In this document: positions 1 through 7,956 of the stretch, piece after piece
How the letters are laid out: every line of letters begins with the position of its first letter
Numbering within the stretch: position 1 is the first letter of the stretch
DNA from: a virus
DNA length: 61,869 nt
Direction: 5' to 3' (one strand)
IMG/VR virus record: IMGVR_UViG_3300021962_000105
Span: 1 to 61,869 of that record
The notes under the pieces: generated by a model
The model's input: the letters and a program-made list of their open reading frames with translations, nothing else
Database searches by the model: none
What the model was told of the DNA's origin: nothing
Program-made: the position numbers and the translations under genes

Positions 1-53
1 AAACTCTTTACTTCACTTTCTACGTAAACGTTCCAGTTGGTGGATTAGCTTAA
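1..53 (+). CDS. C-terminal end of an unidentified upstream gene (partial)
   Basis: The reading frame starting at base 3 is open from the window edge and ends in TAA at 51-53, giving the C-terminus TLYFTFYVNVPVGGLA. The alternating hydrophobic pattern would suit the last strands of a virion protein, but sixteen residues are too few to identify a family. The gene is followed by a strong terminator and then a promoter-like element, so it is probably the last gene of its transcription unit. Confidence 0.6.
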   Translation, partial: TLYFTFYVNVPVGGLA

Positions 54-81
54 TCTTAATCAATAACACGATTACCTTTAT

Positions 82-111
82 AAAAACCCCTGGTCTTCCA
101 GGGGTTTTTTT
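82..111 (+). terminator. Rho-independent terminator
   Basis: A perfect GC-containing stem (AAAACCCCTGG pairing with CCAGGGGTTTT, loop TCTT) runs straight into a run of T. It sits 28 bases after the stop codon of the partial gene at 1-53 and before the promoter-like GATATATA at 134, so it separates two transcription units. Confidence 0.93.
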
Positions 112-133
112 ATGCGGAAAATATTTTTCTGGT

Positions 134-141
134 GATATATA
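134..141 (+). promoter_or_regulatory. Putative late-type promoter (GATATATA)
   Basis: GATATATA lies 25 bases before the ATG at 167 and just after a terminator. The same octamer recurs at similar distances before other first genes in the window. It resembles the T4 late promoter TATAAATA read by a gp55-type sigma factor; that function is inferred. Confidence 0.6.
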
Positions 142-166
142 GAACATAAATAACTAAACTGTAGAT

Positions 167-1270
167 ATGACTTTAATACCAAGCTTTCAAGAATTTGAAG
201 AAAATAATCCTCTGAATGGGAAAATAACTCCGGATCTTGCAGAATCCCTTGCAGATTACTTTGCTGGAGAAGAATCTGTTAATGAGGGAGTCTTTGATTC
301 AATAAAAAATACTTTATCTAAGACTTTTTTAGGATCTCTTTCTTATATCAGTATGATCGATAAAGTTAGAGCAGAAGTTCTAAAAATGGAGAAAGAATCT
401 CTCCAAAAAAAATATACTTTTGAAGATGAAATCGATTCTCTAAAGAATAGCATTAAGGAGCTTTCCAAAACTAAAGATGAAGCTGGTATCGATAGAGTTA
501 ATAAGACTTTGGAGGCTAAAACGAAAGAGCACCAGTCTTATAATAAAATGATAAATCTGAGAATTGAGAAGGCAATTTCTACTATTAAAGATGCCATTAA
601 AGGGAATAAGAGGAGAATGGAATATTGGGAGGCTGGAAAATCTCAGGATGAACTTGATCTTGCCGAATTTGAATATAGATTAGCTAAGCAGAGAGCATCT
701 TCAAGTCCTGAAGATCTTAAAGATCTAGAAGCAGAAATCAAAAAGGCTAAAGATGAAGCAGAAAAGTCCAAAAAGAAGCTAGAGACTGATGCTAAGAATC
801 AAGAGAAGAGAGAAAAAGAAGGCTCTTCTGACTATAGAGAATCTCTCAAGAACAAAAAAGGAAGAATAGAAGCTATAGCTAAGCTCGATCACGAAATTAT
901 AGATCTCGAAAAGGAACTCAAGAACACCAAGAAAGATTTCGACAAAAAACAAATCCAGAGAGAAATTGATAAACTGAAGGGGACTAAGGAGGATATTGAA
1001 GAGCTGGATAGAAAAAACAAAGGTAAGAAGGTTATTGATAGCCAAGACTTTAATAATCTAAATAAGCTCGCTAAAGAGATGGATTCTCTCGAAGCTAAGA
1101 TGGAGCCAGCAGAAAGAAAACGAATAGGATTCCCTATTCCCGGAACCGAGAATGTTTCAAAAGAAACTGCAAAGGAGAAAGGAAAAGAGAAGGCAGAAGA
1201 GGTTAAAAAACAAGAAACCCCAGCTGGAACTTCCAACAAAGTAAATACTTCGGTAAAAAACAAAAAGTAA
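167..1270 (+). CDS. Coiled-coil protein with capsid-targeting-like N-terminus
   Basis: This 367-residue, highly charged Lys/Glu-rich protein is predicted to be mostly alpha-helical coiled coil from about residue 65 to 320. Its N-terminus reads SFQEFEE at residues 6-12 and has VNE at 38-40 followed by GVFDSIKNTL. In T4, internal head proteins begin with a short sequence of the type MKTYQEFIxEA and are cut by the gp21 protease after (L/I)xE; the resemblance suggests a scaffold, core or packaged internal protein. It is a distant paralogue of the next gene: both share a YWE-x-x-KS-x-x-E segment and a similar segment after the putative cleavage site. It is the first gene after the promoter-like element at 134. 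Its exact function is unknown. Confidence 0.72.
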   Translation: MTLIPSFQEFEENNPLNGKITPDLAESLADYFAGEESVNEGVFDSIKNTLSKTFLGSLSYISMIDKVRAEVLKMEKESLQKKYTFEDEIDSLKNSIKELSKTKDEAGIDRVNKTLEAKTKEHQSYNKMINLRIEKAISTIKDAIKGNKRRMEYWEAGKSQDELDLAEFEYRLAKQRASSSPEDLKDLEAEIKKAKDEAEKSKKKLETDAKNQEKREKEGSSDYRESLKNKKGRIEAIAKLDHEIIDLEKELKNTKKDFDKKQIQREIDKLKGTKEDIEELDRKNKGKKVIDSQDFNNLNKLAKEMDSLEAKMEPAERKRIGFPIPGTENVSKETAKEKGKEKAEEVKKQETPAGTSNKVNTSVKNKK

Positions 1271-1271
1271 G

Positions 1272-2135
1272 ATGTTAAAATTTTCCGAGTGGGATAAACA
1301 ATATTACTCTATCGACGAATCCGAGGAAGGAATCGTTAATTGGTTGAGCAGAACTTTTGGTGGTAAAATCCAGAAGATAGATTCTATTTTAGCAGATCTA
1401 ACCTATTTGGAAAAAGAATATGCCACCCAATGGGAGAAAGACCAATCTTTGATCTACGATCTTAAAGGACAGATTGACACGGGGGAGCTTTCCCCTGAAG
1501 AAGAGAAGGACTTTAGGAAAAAGGTTAAGGAAGCCAAAGAAAGAGTTGCTGACGCCTATAGGAAAAAAATTCAACAGATTAGATCTTATAACGAACAGGC
1601 AACAAAGATTGTGGATAAAAATTCCAGGGTTAACAAATACTGGGAATTAAAAAAATCCGAAGCTGAAGTTGAAGTAATGAAGAATCTTTATGAGATTTCT
1701 AAGAAGTTTCCGGATAAAAATTTAGAGGATAAACTTTACGGGGACTATAAAAAGTCTTATGAGGATATGAAGAGAAAGGAGAAAGGATTTGATTCTATCT
1801 CTAAAGATGTTGAAAAAGAAGATAAGAAAGGGGAAGATTCTGTAGAAGGTCTAAGTTTATCTTCTCTCATTAAAATGAGTATACCTTCTTTTAGATCTGA
1901 AATTAAAAACTACAGTCCATCTCAGTTAAAGTCCCTTAAAAAATCTTTAATCGACAGAAAGAACCTTGCTTTAAATGAACTTAGAACTCTTAGAAGATCT
2001 AAGGGTAGAGATTTAGATAAAGCTAAATCTAAAGAAGATAAAACTCTTACGTTGAATAAATATAATTCAAGAATTTATGAAGTTGGTGAGTTCATCGATA
2101 AAATAAGAGAAAAAATTAGCCACTTAAATGCTTAA
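1272..2135 (+). CDS. Coiled-coil protein, paralogue of the preceding gene
   Basis: This 287-residue charged helical protein starts two bases after the previous stop, so the two are co-transcribed. It begins MLKFSEWDKQYYSIDESEEG: an FSEW targeting-like motif at residues 4-7 and IDE at 14-16, matching the I-x-E cut sites of T4 gp21. The following GIVNWLSRTFGGKI resembles GVFDSIKNTLSKTF of the upstream protein, and NKYWELKKSEAEVE matches its MEYWEAGKSQDELD, so the two probably arose by tandem duplication. Roles as scaffold or as a packaged internal protein are inferred from the N-terminus; no enzyme motif is visible. Confidence 0.72.
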   Translation: MLKFSEWDKQYYSIDESEEGIVNWLSRTFGGKIQKIDSILADLTYLEKEYATQWEKDQSLIYDLKGQIDTGELSPEEEKDFRKKVKEAKERVADAYRKKIQQIRSYNEQATKIVDKNSRVNKYWELKKSEAEVEVMKNLYEISKKFPDKNLEDKLYGDYKKSYEDMKRKEKGFDSISKDVEKEDKKGEDSVEGLSLSSLIKMSIPSFRSEIKNYSPSQLKSLKKSLIDRKNLALNELRTLRRSKGRDLDKAKSKEDKTLTLNKYNSRIYEVGEFIDKIREKISHLNA

Positions 2136-2415
2136 TACAATAAAAAAATACGAGGACTTCTTATTTGAAGCTGATAGTATTAATACAGAAATTAGTAATA
2201 CAAAGCTGGAGATTTCTAAAATAGAAGATCAGCTGAAAGCAGCAAAAATAAAAATGCTAGATTCAAAAAAATCTGCAGCAGGAGATGAAGCAAAAGAGCT
2301 TCTAGCTGAGTCTGCGTATATTGGAGAACAAGCTCAGATCTACGGTAAAATGATCCCTCTTTTAAATGCTCTAAAACCCCAGATAGATAAAAAAATATCT
2401 GAACTAAAAGGATAA
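2128..2415 (+). CDS. Small helical protein with capsid-targeting-like N-terminus
   Basis: This 95-residue protein overlaps the end of the upstream gene by eight bases (the ATG lies within AATGCTTAA), which suggests translational coupling. It starts MLNTIKKYEDFLFEADS, closely matching the T4 internal-protein pattern M-K-x-Y-x-x-F-x-x-E-A. The rest is a heptad-like coiled coil rich in Lys, Glu and Ala, ending in KKISELKG. In T4, several head-core and internal proteins of similar size (gp67, gp68, IPI-III) carry such a leader. A core or internal role is inferred; no homologue is recognised with certainty. Confidence 0.65.
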   Translation: MLNTIKKYEDFLFEADSINTEISNTKLEISKIEDQLKAAKIKMLDSKKSAAGDEAKELLAESAYIGEQAQIYGKMIPLLNALKPQIDKKISELKG

Positions 2416-2423
2416 GAATAACT

Positions 2424-4850
2424 ATGTCACAAAAATATCTAAATATCAACCCTATTGCAAAAATGATGTCCATCGAGACATTCAAAATATTTGAGAATGA
2501 GTCTGTTGATGAACTAATTCAAAAATTGTCAACTTCTTTCTTTGATGTATTTAAAAAGGTAGTCGTTGATTTTGCACCAGCAAAACAGAGAAAGATGTCC
2601 ACAATTAAAGAAAAATTAAAGGACACCGCAAATTCTTCCTCTTTCAAGACTCTACTTGCAAAGATGAAAGACTATGCTAAAGAAACCGACATTGAAAATT
2701 CTGCCCTTGCCGACGTCAAGTCTTTATATATTGACTCGATGGAACAGCTTGCTGATGCTATCAAGAGAGCTATTGAGATTGACCCTAAATTAGAAGATAA
2801 AGTTATCAAATATTTCCAAGGGAGAACCTCTAAATATGCTGCTTCACTTGAGAGTGCTTATAAGAGAAAGAAGGAAGAAGAGGAAGAACTAAATGAGTCT
2901 TTTGGCCTTGGACTAAAAGGAAGAGTTGAAGCTCTTAAACATAAACTTAGAATGGTTCTTATTCCTGAATCTGCAGGGAAAACTTCAGATAATGGATATG
3001 GAAGAAACTGGTATAGAATCTTTACTGAGCTAGACCAGAAACTTTCTGCTATTAATCATAAGAAAGAGATTTCAAATGATAAAGAGAAGAAGTCTTTGAA
3101 GGATCTTGAATCCCAGACCGATAAACTTGCTAAAGAGTTTTACACGTACTGCATGAGAGCAGCAGAAGCTCCTTTCAAAAAGATTCTTTCTGACGATGAA
3201 ATTTCCGGCAAGTTCGAAGACGTTAAAGATTTAGTTTCTTCTGCAATGGATGTTCTAACTAGAGCAACTGTTGAAGAGTCTAACGTTGAGGATGTGATGA
3301 GAGAAAAAACCGAAGGTTATGATCACAAAGTTGCTTCCTTAGTTTTCCCTCTTAAAGTTGGAGACAACGATTCTGATAAGAAGTTTAAGGGATCTCTAAT
3401 TATTGCAAATACCCAAAAGGCTCTAATGAATGCTTTCCCTCCTATTAAGGATCTACTTGCAAAAAGAGGAGGAGCAGATGGTAAATACACTTCTGCATTT
3501 TCTGTGGCGGTTAAGTCCCTTCAGGGGGTTCTCGGAAACAAGAACGTTAGTGGAGAGATTGACAGGGCACTTCTTGATACCATTCTAGATGCAGATAAGA
3601 TCAACAAAGCAGATAAGGAAGCAATTGCTGATAGTTTAGATATTTTAAGAAAAGAGTATGTTAACGAGAGTTATTTGTACACTGGTGGAAAACTGAATGA
3701 ATCTAATGTTTTTAGTTCTTTTGAGTTCTTCGGATCTGTTAACGAGGCTTCTATTCACATCGATGCGGATAAGCTGGAGACTGAACTGGAGAAATATGCT
3801 AAAGATCTTTCTGAACCTGAAAATTCTAAAGGTGGGAGATCTGCCCTTGGAAGGGGAGACAGGTCGGACAACACAGATCAAGCTTATGAACTTGCTAAAC
3901 TTTTAAGAGGCAAAGGGTTCGTAAAGGGAGCAGAAGAAGAGACATTCTTAAGAGAGGATGGAACGCTTAGAGCTTCTTATTCCCCAGAGTTTATGATCGC
4001 ATGGACCAAAACTGCAGAAGACGCTAAAGAGGGGAACCTTCCTCTTTATTTCTGGGTCGACTATAAAGGAAGTAAGATTGATGGGCTGTATGCTGCTAAG
4101 AGATTGATGACTAATGCTAAGAGACCTTGCAACTGGCCAAAATGGAAAGAAGTTGTAGGAGACGTAGATGAGGATGATGTAAAAGACTTTGCGGAATGGT
4201 ATTCTAGCTATTACTCTAACTTTGGTGGAATAGACACGGACGAGCTAGCTTCTCTTGCTAAGACGATTTTCTCCCACAATAGAGACGAAGAAGATGAGAA
4301 TAGCAAAACCTACGATAAACTTTATTCTCACTTCGGAACTAAGGGGTATAAAAACCACTACCTTTCGTCTGAAGGCCTAGAAGCTGTTAAATCTGCTTTT
4401 GTTAGAGGTGCACAACTGGAAGAAAAAATTCAGGATCTTAGCGAGTCTGACTTTGGGCTTCTTGCAAATCTAGTTGCTTTTATTGCAACTATGTTCACTT
4501 ACGACAAAGAGGAAGAAAAATTCGTTCCTGTCCTTGATATTATTCTCGATGAAGTTTTGACCAACGGAGAGTTGAATAAGTTGGAGTCTGAAGAGTCTAT
4601 TGGATCTTCTGAAACTAGCGGAGATTTAGTTGCAATTCTGGATAAAAAAGATGGAATTAAAAAAGCTACTAAACAGGACAAAGGATCTGGGGAAAGCAAA
4701 AACAAAAAAGTCTTCGAAGAAAATCTAAGAAGAGCTAAGTCTGTTCATTTGCCTTCCGTCAAGAAACACGTCTCGAGAATGAATGCTAAGACTTCTGATG
4801 ATCTTTCGAGAGGAGAATCTAAAGGAATCTATTTTCCCTCAGCTGACTAA
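2424..4850 (+). CDS. Large head-core or internal virion protein with several candidate cleavage sites
   Basis: This 808-residue, mainly helical protein has an annotated ATG at 2424; starts at 2463 or 2466 would give MSIETFKIFENESVDEL, which fits the targeting-type N-terminus of the neighbouring genes better. Further sites of the (L/I/V)-x-E type occur inside: LNES near residue 156, VNES near 415, LNES near 425 and VNEA near 441. The last follows SSFEFF, so a second copy of the targeting pattern lies mid-protein. C-terminal parts are acidic, then basic (KNKKVFEENLRRAKS). T4 head proteins are trimmed at such sites, so this may be a precursor cut into pieces. No catalytic motif is evident and the identity remains open. 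Confidence 0.7.
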   Translation: MSQKYLNINPIAKMMSIETFKIFENESVDELIQKLSTSFFDVFKKVVVDFAPAKQRKMSTIKEKLKDTANSSSFKTLLAKMKDYAKETDIENSALADVKSLYIDSMEQLADAIKRAIEIDPKLEDKVIKYFQGRTSKYAASLESAYKRKKEEEEELNESFGLGLKGRVEALKHKLRMVLIPESAGKTSDNGYGRNWYRIFTELDQKLSAINHKKEISNDKEKKSLKDLESQTDKLAKEFYTYCMRAAEAPFKKILSDDEISGKFEDVKDLVSSAMDVLTRATVEESNVEDVMREKTEGYDHKVASLVFPLKVGDNDSDKKFKGSLIIANTQKALMNAFPPIKDLLAKRGGADGKYTSAFSVAVKSLQGVLGNKNVSGEIDRALLDTILDADKINKADKEAIADSLDILRKEYVNESYLYTGGKLNESNVFSSFEFFGSVNEASIHIDADKLETELEKYAKDLSEPENSKGGRSALGRGDRSDNTDQAYELAKLLRGKGFVKGAEEETFLREDGTLRASYSPEFMIAWTKTAEDAKEGNLPLYFWVDYKGSKIDGLYAAKRLMTNAKRPCNWPKWKEVVGDVDEDDVKDFAEWYSSYYSNFGGIDTDELASLAKTIFSHNRDEEDENSKTYDKLYSHFGTKGYKNHYLSSEGLEAVKSAFVRGAQLEEKIQDLSESDFGLLANLVAFIATMFTYDKEEEKFVPVLDIILDEVLTNGELNKLESEESIGSSETSGDLVAILDKKDGIKKATKQDKGSGESKNKKVFEENLRRAKSVHLPSVKKHVSRMNAKTSDDLSRGESKGIYFPSAD

Positions 4851-4865
4851 TTAGATCGTATCTTT

Positions 4866-4898
4866 TATAGAGGAACAAGATAACAAAATTCCTCTATA
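4866..4898 (+). promoter_or_regulatory. Perfect 10-bp hairpin before the kinase gene
   Basis: TATAGAGGAA (4866-4875) pairs perfectly with TTCCTCTATA (4889-4898) around a 13-base loop. It ends six bases before the ATG at 4905 and has no T run, so it is not a typical intrinsic terminator. It could limit translation of the kinase gene or be an RNA-processing site; this is inferred from position only. Confidence 0.55.
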
Positions 4899-4904
4899 AC
4901 TTAT

Positions 4905-5447
4905 ATGCTCGTAATATTTGAAGGTGCTCGAAACTCTGGCAAAACATATCTTGCACAGAAAGCTTCTGAACACAACAACATTTCACTTTATAAATTCGAG
5001 TTTGTTAAATGGTTTAATGAACTCGGTCTTGAAGATTCTTCCAGAGAATCCCATCTATTTGCCCTTGGAAAAGAACTTCAACTTCTACAGGCAAATCGAG
5101 ATGGTATTCTTAACCCTATTATTCTAGATCGAGGATTCTTAACTGTTTTGGTCTGGGGAGTTCTTTCTAAGAGAATCCATTTTGATGAAGCAATCGAACA
5201 ACTCGACAAGATCATCTCCTCCGGGCTACTTAAAAACTGCAAAGTGTTTTACATTCATGGGGATAATCCTGACAAATCCAATAGAAATAAAGACAACTGG
5301 GACTTCAGAGACAATACATCTGATGAAAAGACCCTATACAAAAAGTTTATCCAACACATTTTAGATCAATATCCTTCCTTTGACGACTTTTCTATTTACT
5401 CTTTTGAAAACAAATTTGACGAGACTTCTATAATTACAGAACTATAA
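4905..5447 (+). CDS. P-loop nucleotide/thymidylate-kinase-like protein
   Basis: This 180-residue protein opens with a beta strand and a Walker A loop, MLVIFEGARNSGKTYL (GARNSGKT at residues 7-14). A second strand with the DRG motif (IILDRGFLTVLVWG, about residues 69-82) matches the DR(x) site of thymidylate and deoxynucleoside kinases. Length and layout suit a dNMP kinase-like enzyme acting on nucleotides in the cytoplasm, or a kinase of an unusual substrate. It lies three bases upstream of a full asparagine synthetase gene and behind a hairpin, so the two probably form a cassette. The exact substrate cannot be read from the sequence. Confidence 0.7.
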   Translation: MLVIFEGARNSGKTYLAQKASEHNNISLYKFEFVKWFNELGLEDSSRESHLFALGKELQLLQANRDGILNPIILDRGFLTVLVWGVLSKRIHFDEAIEQLDKIISSGLLKNCKVFYIHGDNPDKSNRNKDNWDFRDNTSDEKTLYKKFIQHILDQYPSFDDFSIYSFENKFDETSIITEL

Positions 5448-5450
5448 TAT

Positions 5451-6851
5451 ATGTGTGGAATTTTATTAACGTTAGACGGATCTGAGGCAAGCCTAGACGC
5501 GATCAAACATAGAGGGATAGAGAAAACAGTGGTCGAGAAGAATGGCGTGTTCTTATGTCACCACAGACTCCCTATTCAGACAGCAGATGGAGATGATTGG
5601 AATCAACCTAAGGAAATTGCTCCTGGAATGTTTCTGATGTTTAACGGGGAGATCTTCAACTACGACAGATCGTTCTACTCTTCGGATACCGATTATCTCT
5701 GCAATCTATTTAGTGTTTATCGTGGAGGATCTTTTGAGATGTTCTGTGCAATGTTTATCCCTCACATTCAGACCTGGGATGGATTCTGGGCAATTACCCT
5801 TTATGATTCCAAAACACAGGATGTGATTGCATTCACAGATCCTCTAGGAAAGAAACCCCTTTACTATAACGAGAGGGGTGAAATTTGTTCTGAAATCAAA
5901 GGACTTGCATACAATCAAAGTCCAATAGATCACACTTTCATCTCAGAGGTTAAAAAATGGGGATATAATGTTAATAACAGAACTCCTTATACCGATGTTA
6001 AGAGATTCCTCCCTAATACAATCTATTACTACAATCTGAATAGTTCGGAATTTAAGACGACCTACCCCGACTATTACAAGCTTTGGAATCATCCAATCCC
6101 ACAATTGATTGGAAAATCCTACGAGGAACACATGGAGTGGCTATGGGCTAAAATGTTTGAGTCTGTCAAGAACAGGCTTATCTCTAAAAACTACCCAATT
6201 TCTCTTCTTATTTCCGGGGGACTTGATTCATCCATTATTGCAGCCATTCTAGAATCTACAGAATCTGATGTCACTTGGTATAGCATAGAAAATGGAGAAT
6301 CTGAATTTGTAAAGACCCTATCTGAGAAGTTTAACAAGAAAGTAAATTTCCTTCAGTATGAGATGAATGAAAATTTAAATCAAGAAATCTATCAAATTTG
6401 GAACGAAACTCCAATCGATCTAGGTTCTGTCATTCCCCAATATCATCTATTCAAAGCTATCCGAGAAAATAGTAATCATAGGATTGTTTTAAGCGGGGAT
6501 GGAGCGGATGAGCTATTTGGAGGATATAAGAGAATCCACGAGTATGACTCACAGGGATCTGACATATTTGATGAGCTATCTTTCTATCATCTGCCAAGAC
6601 TTGATAAAATGTCGATGGCTCATACTTTAGAACTCAGAAATCCGTTCTTGAATTTAGAGATAGTTAATTTTGCTTTACATCTTCCTTTAGAATGGAGAAA
6701 AGATAAAAAGATTTTGAAGGATACTTTTGGCCCTCTCCTTCCTGAAGAGATAGTCAATAGAAAAAAAGCACCTCTAAAAAATCCAGGTATTAAAGAGGAT
6801 AAACTTGCTTATCGATATAAATCAATCGACCTGTTCCTAGGAAAGATATAA
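5451..6851 (+). CDS. asnB: Asparagine synthetase (glutamine-hydrolysing)
   Basis: This 466-residue class-II glutamine amidotransferase/synthetase fusion begins MCGI, placing Cys2 as the N-terminal nucleophile. The glutaminase domain shows HHRLPI (37-42), FNGEIFNY (64-71) and DPLGKKPLYY (130-139). The synthetase domain has the ATP-pyrophosphatase loop SGGLDSS (255-261) and SGDGADELFGGY (348-359), then DKMSMAHTLELRNPFL. All key residues are present, so the enzyme is probably active: Gln + Asp + ATP to Asn + Glu + AMP + PPi. It is shorter than E. coli AsnB (about 554), mostly at the C-terminus. Related enzymes amidate other carboxylates, so the substrate in the phage may not be free aspartate. 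Confidence 0.9.
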   Translation: MCGILLTLDGSEASLDAIKHRGIEKTVVEKNGVFLCHHRLPIQTADGDDWNQPKEIAPGMFLMFNGEIFNYDRSFYSSDTDYLCNLFSVYRGGSFEMFCAMFIPHIQTWDGFWAITLYDSKTQDVIAFTDPLGKKPLYYNERGEICSEIKGLAYNQSPIDHTFISEVKKWGYNVNNRTPYTDVKRFLPNTIYYYNLNSSEFKTTYPDYYKLWNHPIPQLIGKSYEEHMEWLWAKMFESVKNRLISKNYPISLLISGGLDSSIIAAILESTESDVTWYSIENGESEFVKTLSEKFNKKVNFLQYEMNENLNQEIYQIWNETPIDLGSVIPQYHLFKAIRENSNHRIVLSGDGADELFGGYKRIHEYDSQGSDIFDELSFYHLPRLDKMSMAHTLELRNPFLNLEIVNFALHLPLEWRKDKKILKDTFGPLLPEEIVNRKKAPLKNPGIKEDKLAYRYKSIDLFLGKI

Positions 6852-6868
6852 ATCTTTTGAAGAGAAAA

Positions 6869-6876
6869 GATATATA
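6869..6876 (+). promoter_or_regulatory. Putative late-type promoter (GATATATA)
   Basis: GATATATA lies 25 bases before the ATG at 6902 in the short gap after asnB, the same spacing as the element at 134. A weak 7-bp hairpin (ATCTTTT/AAAAGAT, 6852-6871) overlaps its upstream edge. Confidence 0.6.
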
Positions 6877-6901
6877 GATCAAAATAATATATTTTTTCTA
6901 C

Positions 6902-7579
6902 ATGAGTAAAATGATTAAGAATTTTTCTGAGTTTCAGAAAGTTAACGAAGACGGACCGATGGATTTTATTACAAATCTTCTTGGAAGCGGAGCAACTGCT
7001 GTCGGAGATGTTATAAAAGGTAAGGTGTCGGATTATCTTCTTGGCTTCTTTGGAGTTAAACCCGAATCTTTATTTGGTACCATAATTAGAAACTTTGCAG
7101 AAACCGTGGATGTTTCTGAGCTTTATGATTTTATCATAAAAGGTGAAGGCGGAATTTCTGTTAAAACTCTTGCCCCTAAGCTAACTGATGTTACGATGGA
7201 AACTATTACCGAACTTGGAGTAGATGGACTAGCAACCAGATTTAAAATTGAAGATAAAAATGGGTGGATCTACAGAACAATTAAAGAGATGATTTCAAAT
7301 TCTGCTAAACAGGCAACGTTCAGAGAGAATATTCTTAATTTCTGGACTATGATTTTGAGCTCTATTGCAGGAGGAGAAGACAAATCTCCTTTCGCACAGG
7401 TAAAATCCGGAAAAAATCCATTCGAATTGACCTCAGCAGAAGAGAAGAAAATTTCTACTGATCCTGCAGTTAAACAAGCAGCAGAAAAATCCGGTATGGA
7501 TGTAACATCTATCTTAAAAGGAGTGATGGGGGGATCAACTAATCCAAGCGGAGCATTCGGAACCGTTGGTGGACAATAA
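6902..7579 (+). CDS. Putative internal virion protein with capsid-targeting-like N-terminus
   Basis: This 225-residue protein begins MSKMIKNFSEFQKVNEDGPM, with FSEF at residues 8-11 and VNE at 14-16, the pattern shared with proteins at 167, 1272, 9224 and 57206. After the putative cut the chain continues with glycine-rich and amphipathic segments (LLGSGATAVGDVIKG; VSDYLLGFFG) and a helical middle, and ends in a glycine/serine-rich tail (GAFGTVGGQ). The hydrophobic segments are short and could be membrane-active, as expected of a protein delivered with the DNA, but this is inferred. It heads a unit with its own promoter-like element. Function unknown. Confidence 0.66.
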   Translation: MSKMIKNFSEFQKVNEDGPMDFITNLLGSGATAVGDVIKGKVSDYLLGFFGVKPESLFGTIIRNFAETVDVSELYDFIIKGEGGISVKTLAPKLTDVTMETITELGVDGLATRFKIEDKNGWIYRTIKEMISNSAKQATFRENILNFWTMILSSIAGGEDKSPFAQVKSGKNPFELTSAEEKKISTDPAVKQAAEKSGMDVTSILKGVMGGSTNPSGAFGTVGGQ

Positions 7580-7590
7580 ATAATAAAACT

Positions 7591-7956
7591 ATGAACTTAG
7601 AAGACGTTTCAAAAAGAGAAATTCTAGATTTTAAGCAATTTAGATCTAGAGTAATGGACGATACATTCAACTATTTAGCACCGGATGTTCAAGATCCTTT
7701 AAGTGGAGATAAGACAGGTCTACACACGATTAAAAGAGAGCCTGCTTATGACTGGGTTGGATATGCAAATGCAATCTGGAGTCCGGACGAAGCTGGTATC
7801 ATCTTCCCTGGATATAATGATAAGGGAAACAGAGATTACACCAACATGGTTGGTCTTAATCCTGGGGATCCGAACACGGTATTTAACATGGACACTAGCG
7901 AGTCTGAGAATCACGACTCTGAAGGATTTGAGATCTTGAGACTAGAGGATTTTTAA
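7591..7956 (+). CDS. Hypothetical protein
   Basis: This 121-residue acidic protein starts 11 bases after the preceding stop, so it is likely co-transcribed with it. It contains aromatic-rich stretches (AYDWVGYANAIWSPDEAG) and a glycine/asparagine/proline-rich C-terminal half, more like a small folded structural protein than a coiled coil. A fragment ILDFKQFRSR near the N-terminus faintly recalls the FSEF leaders, but no cut site follows. Its last four bases overlap the end of the antisense gene at 7953. No family recognised. Confidence 0.6.
   Translation: MNLEDVSKREILDFKQFRSRVMDDTFNYLAPDVQDPLSGDKTGLHTIKREPAYDWVGYANAIWSPDEAGIIFPGYNDKGNRDYTNMVGLNPGDPNTVFNMDTSESENHDSEGFEILRLEDF

Noticed and set aside
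889-1263. Minus-strand open frame opposite the first coiled-coil gene
   Set aside because: Hydrophobic, low-complexity mirror of Lys/Glu-rich codons; an antisense shadow.
6852-6871. Short inverted repeat after asnB as a terminator
   Set aside because: Only 7 A/T-rich pairs, no T run, overlapping the promoter-like element.
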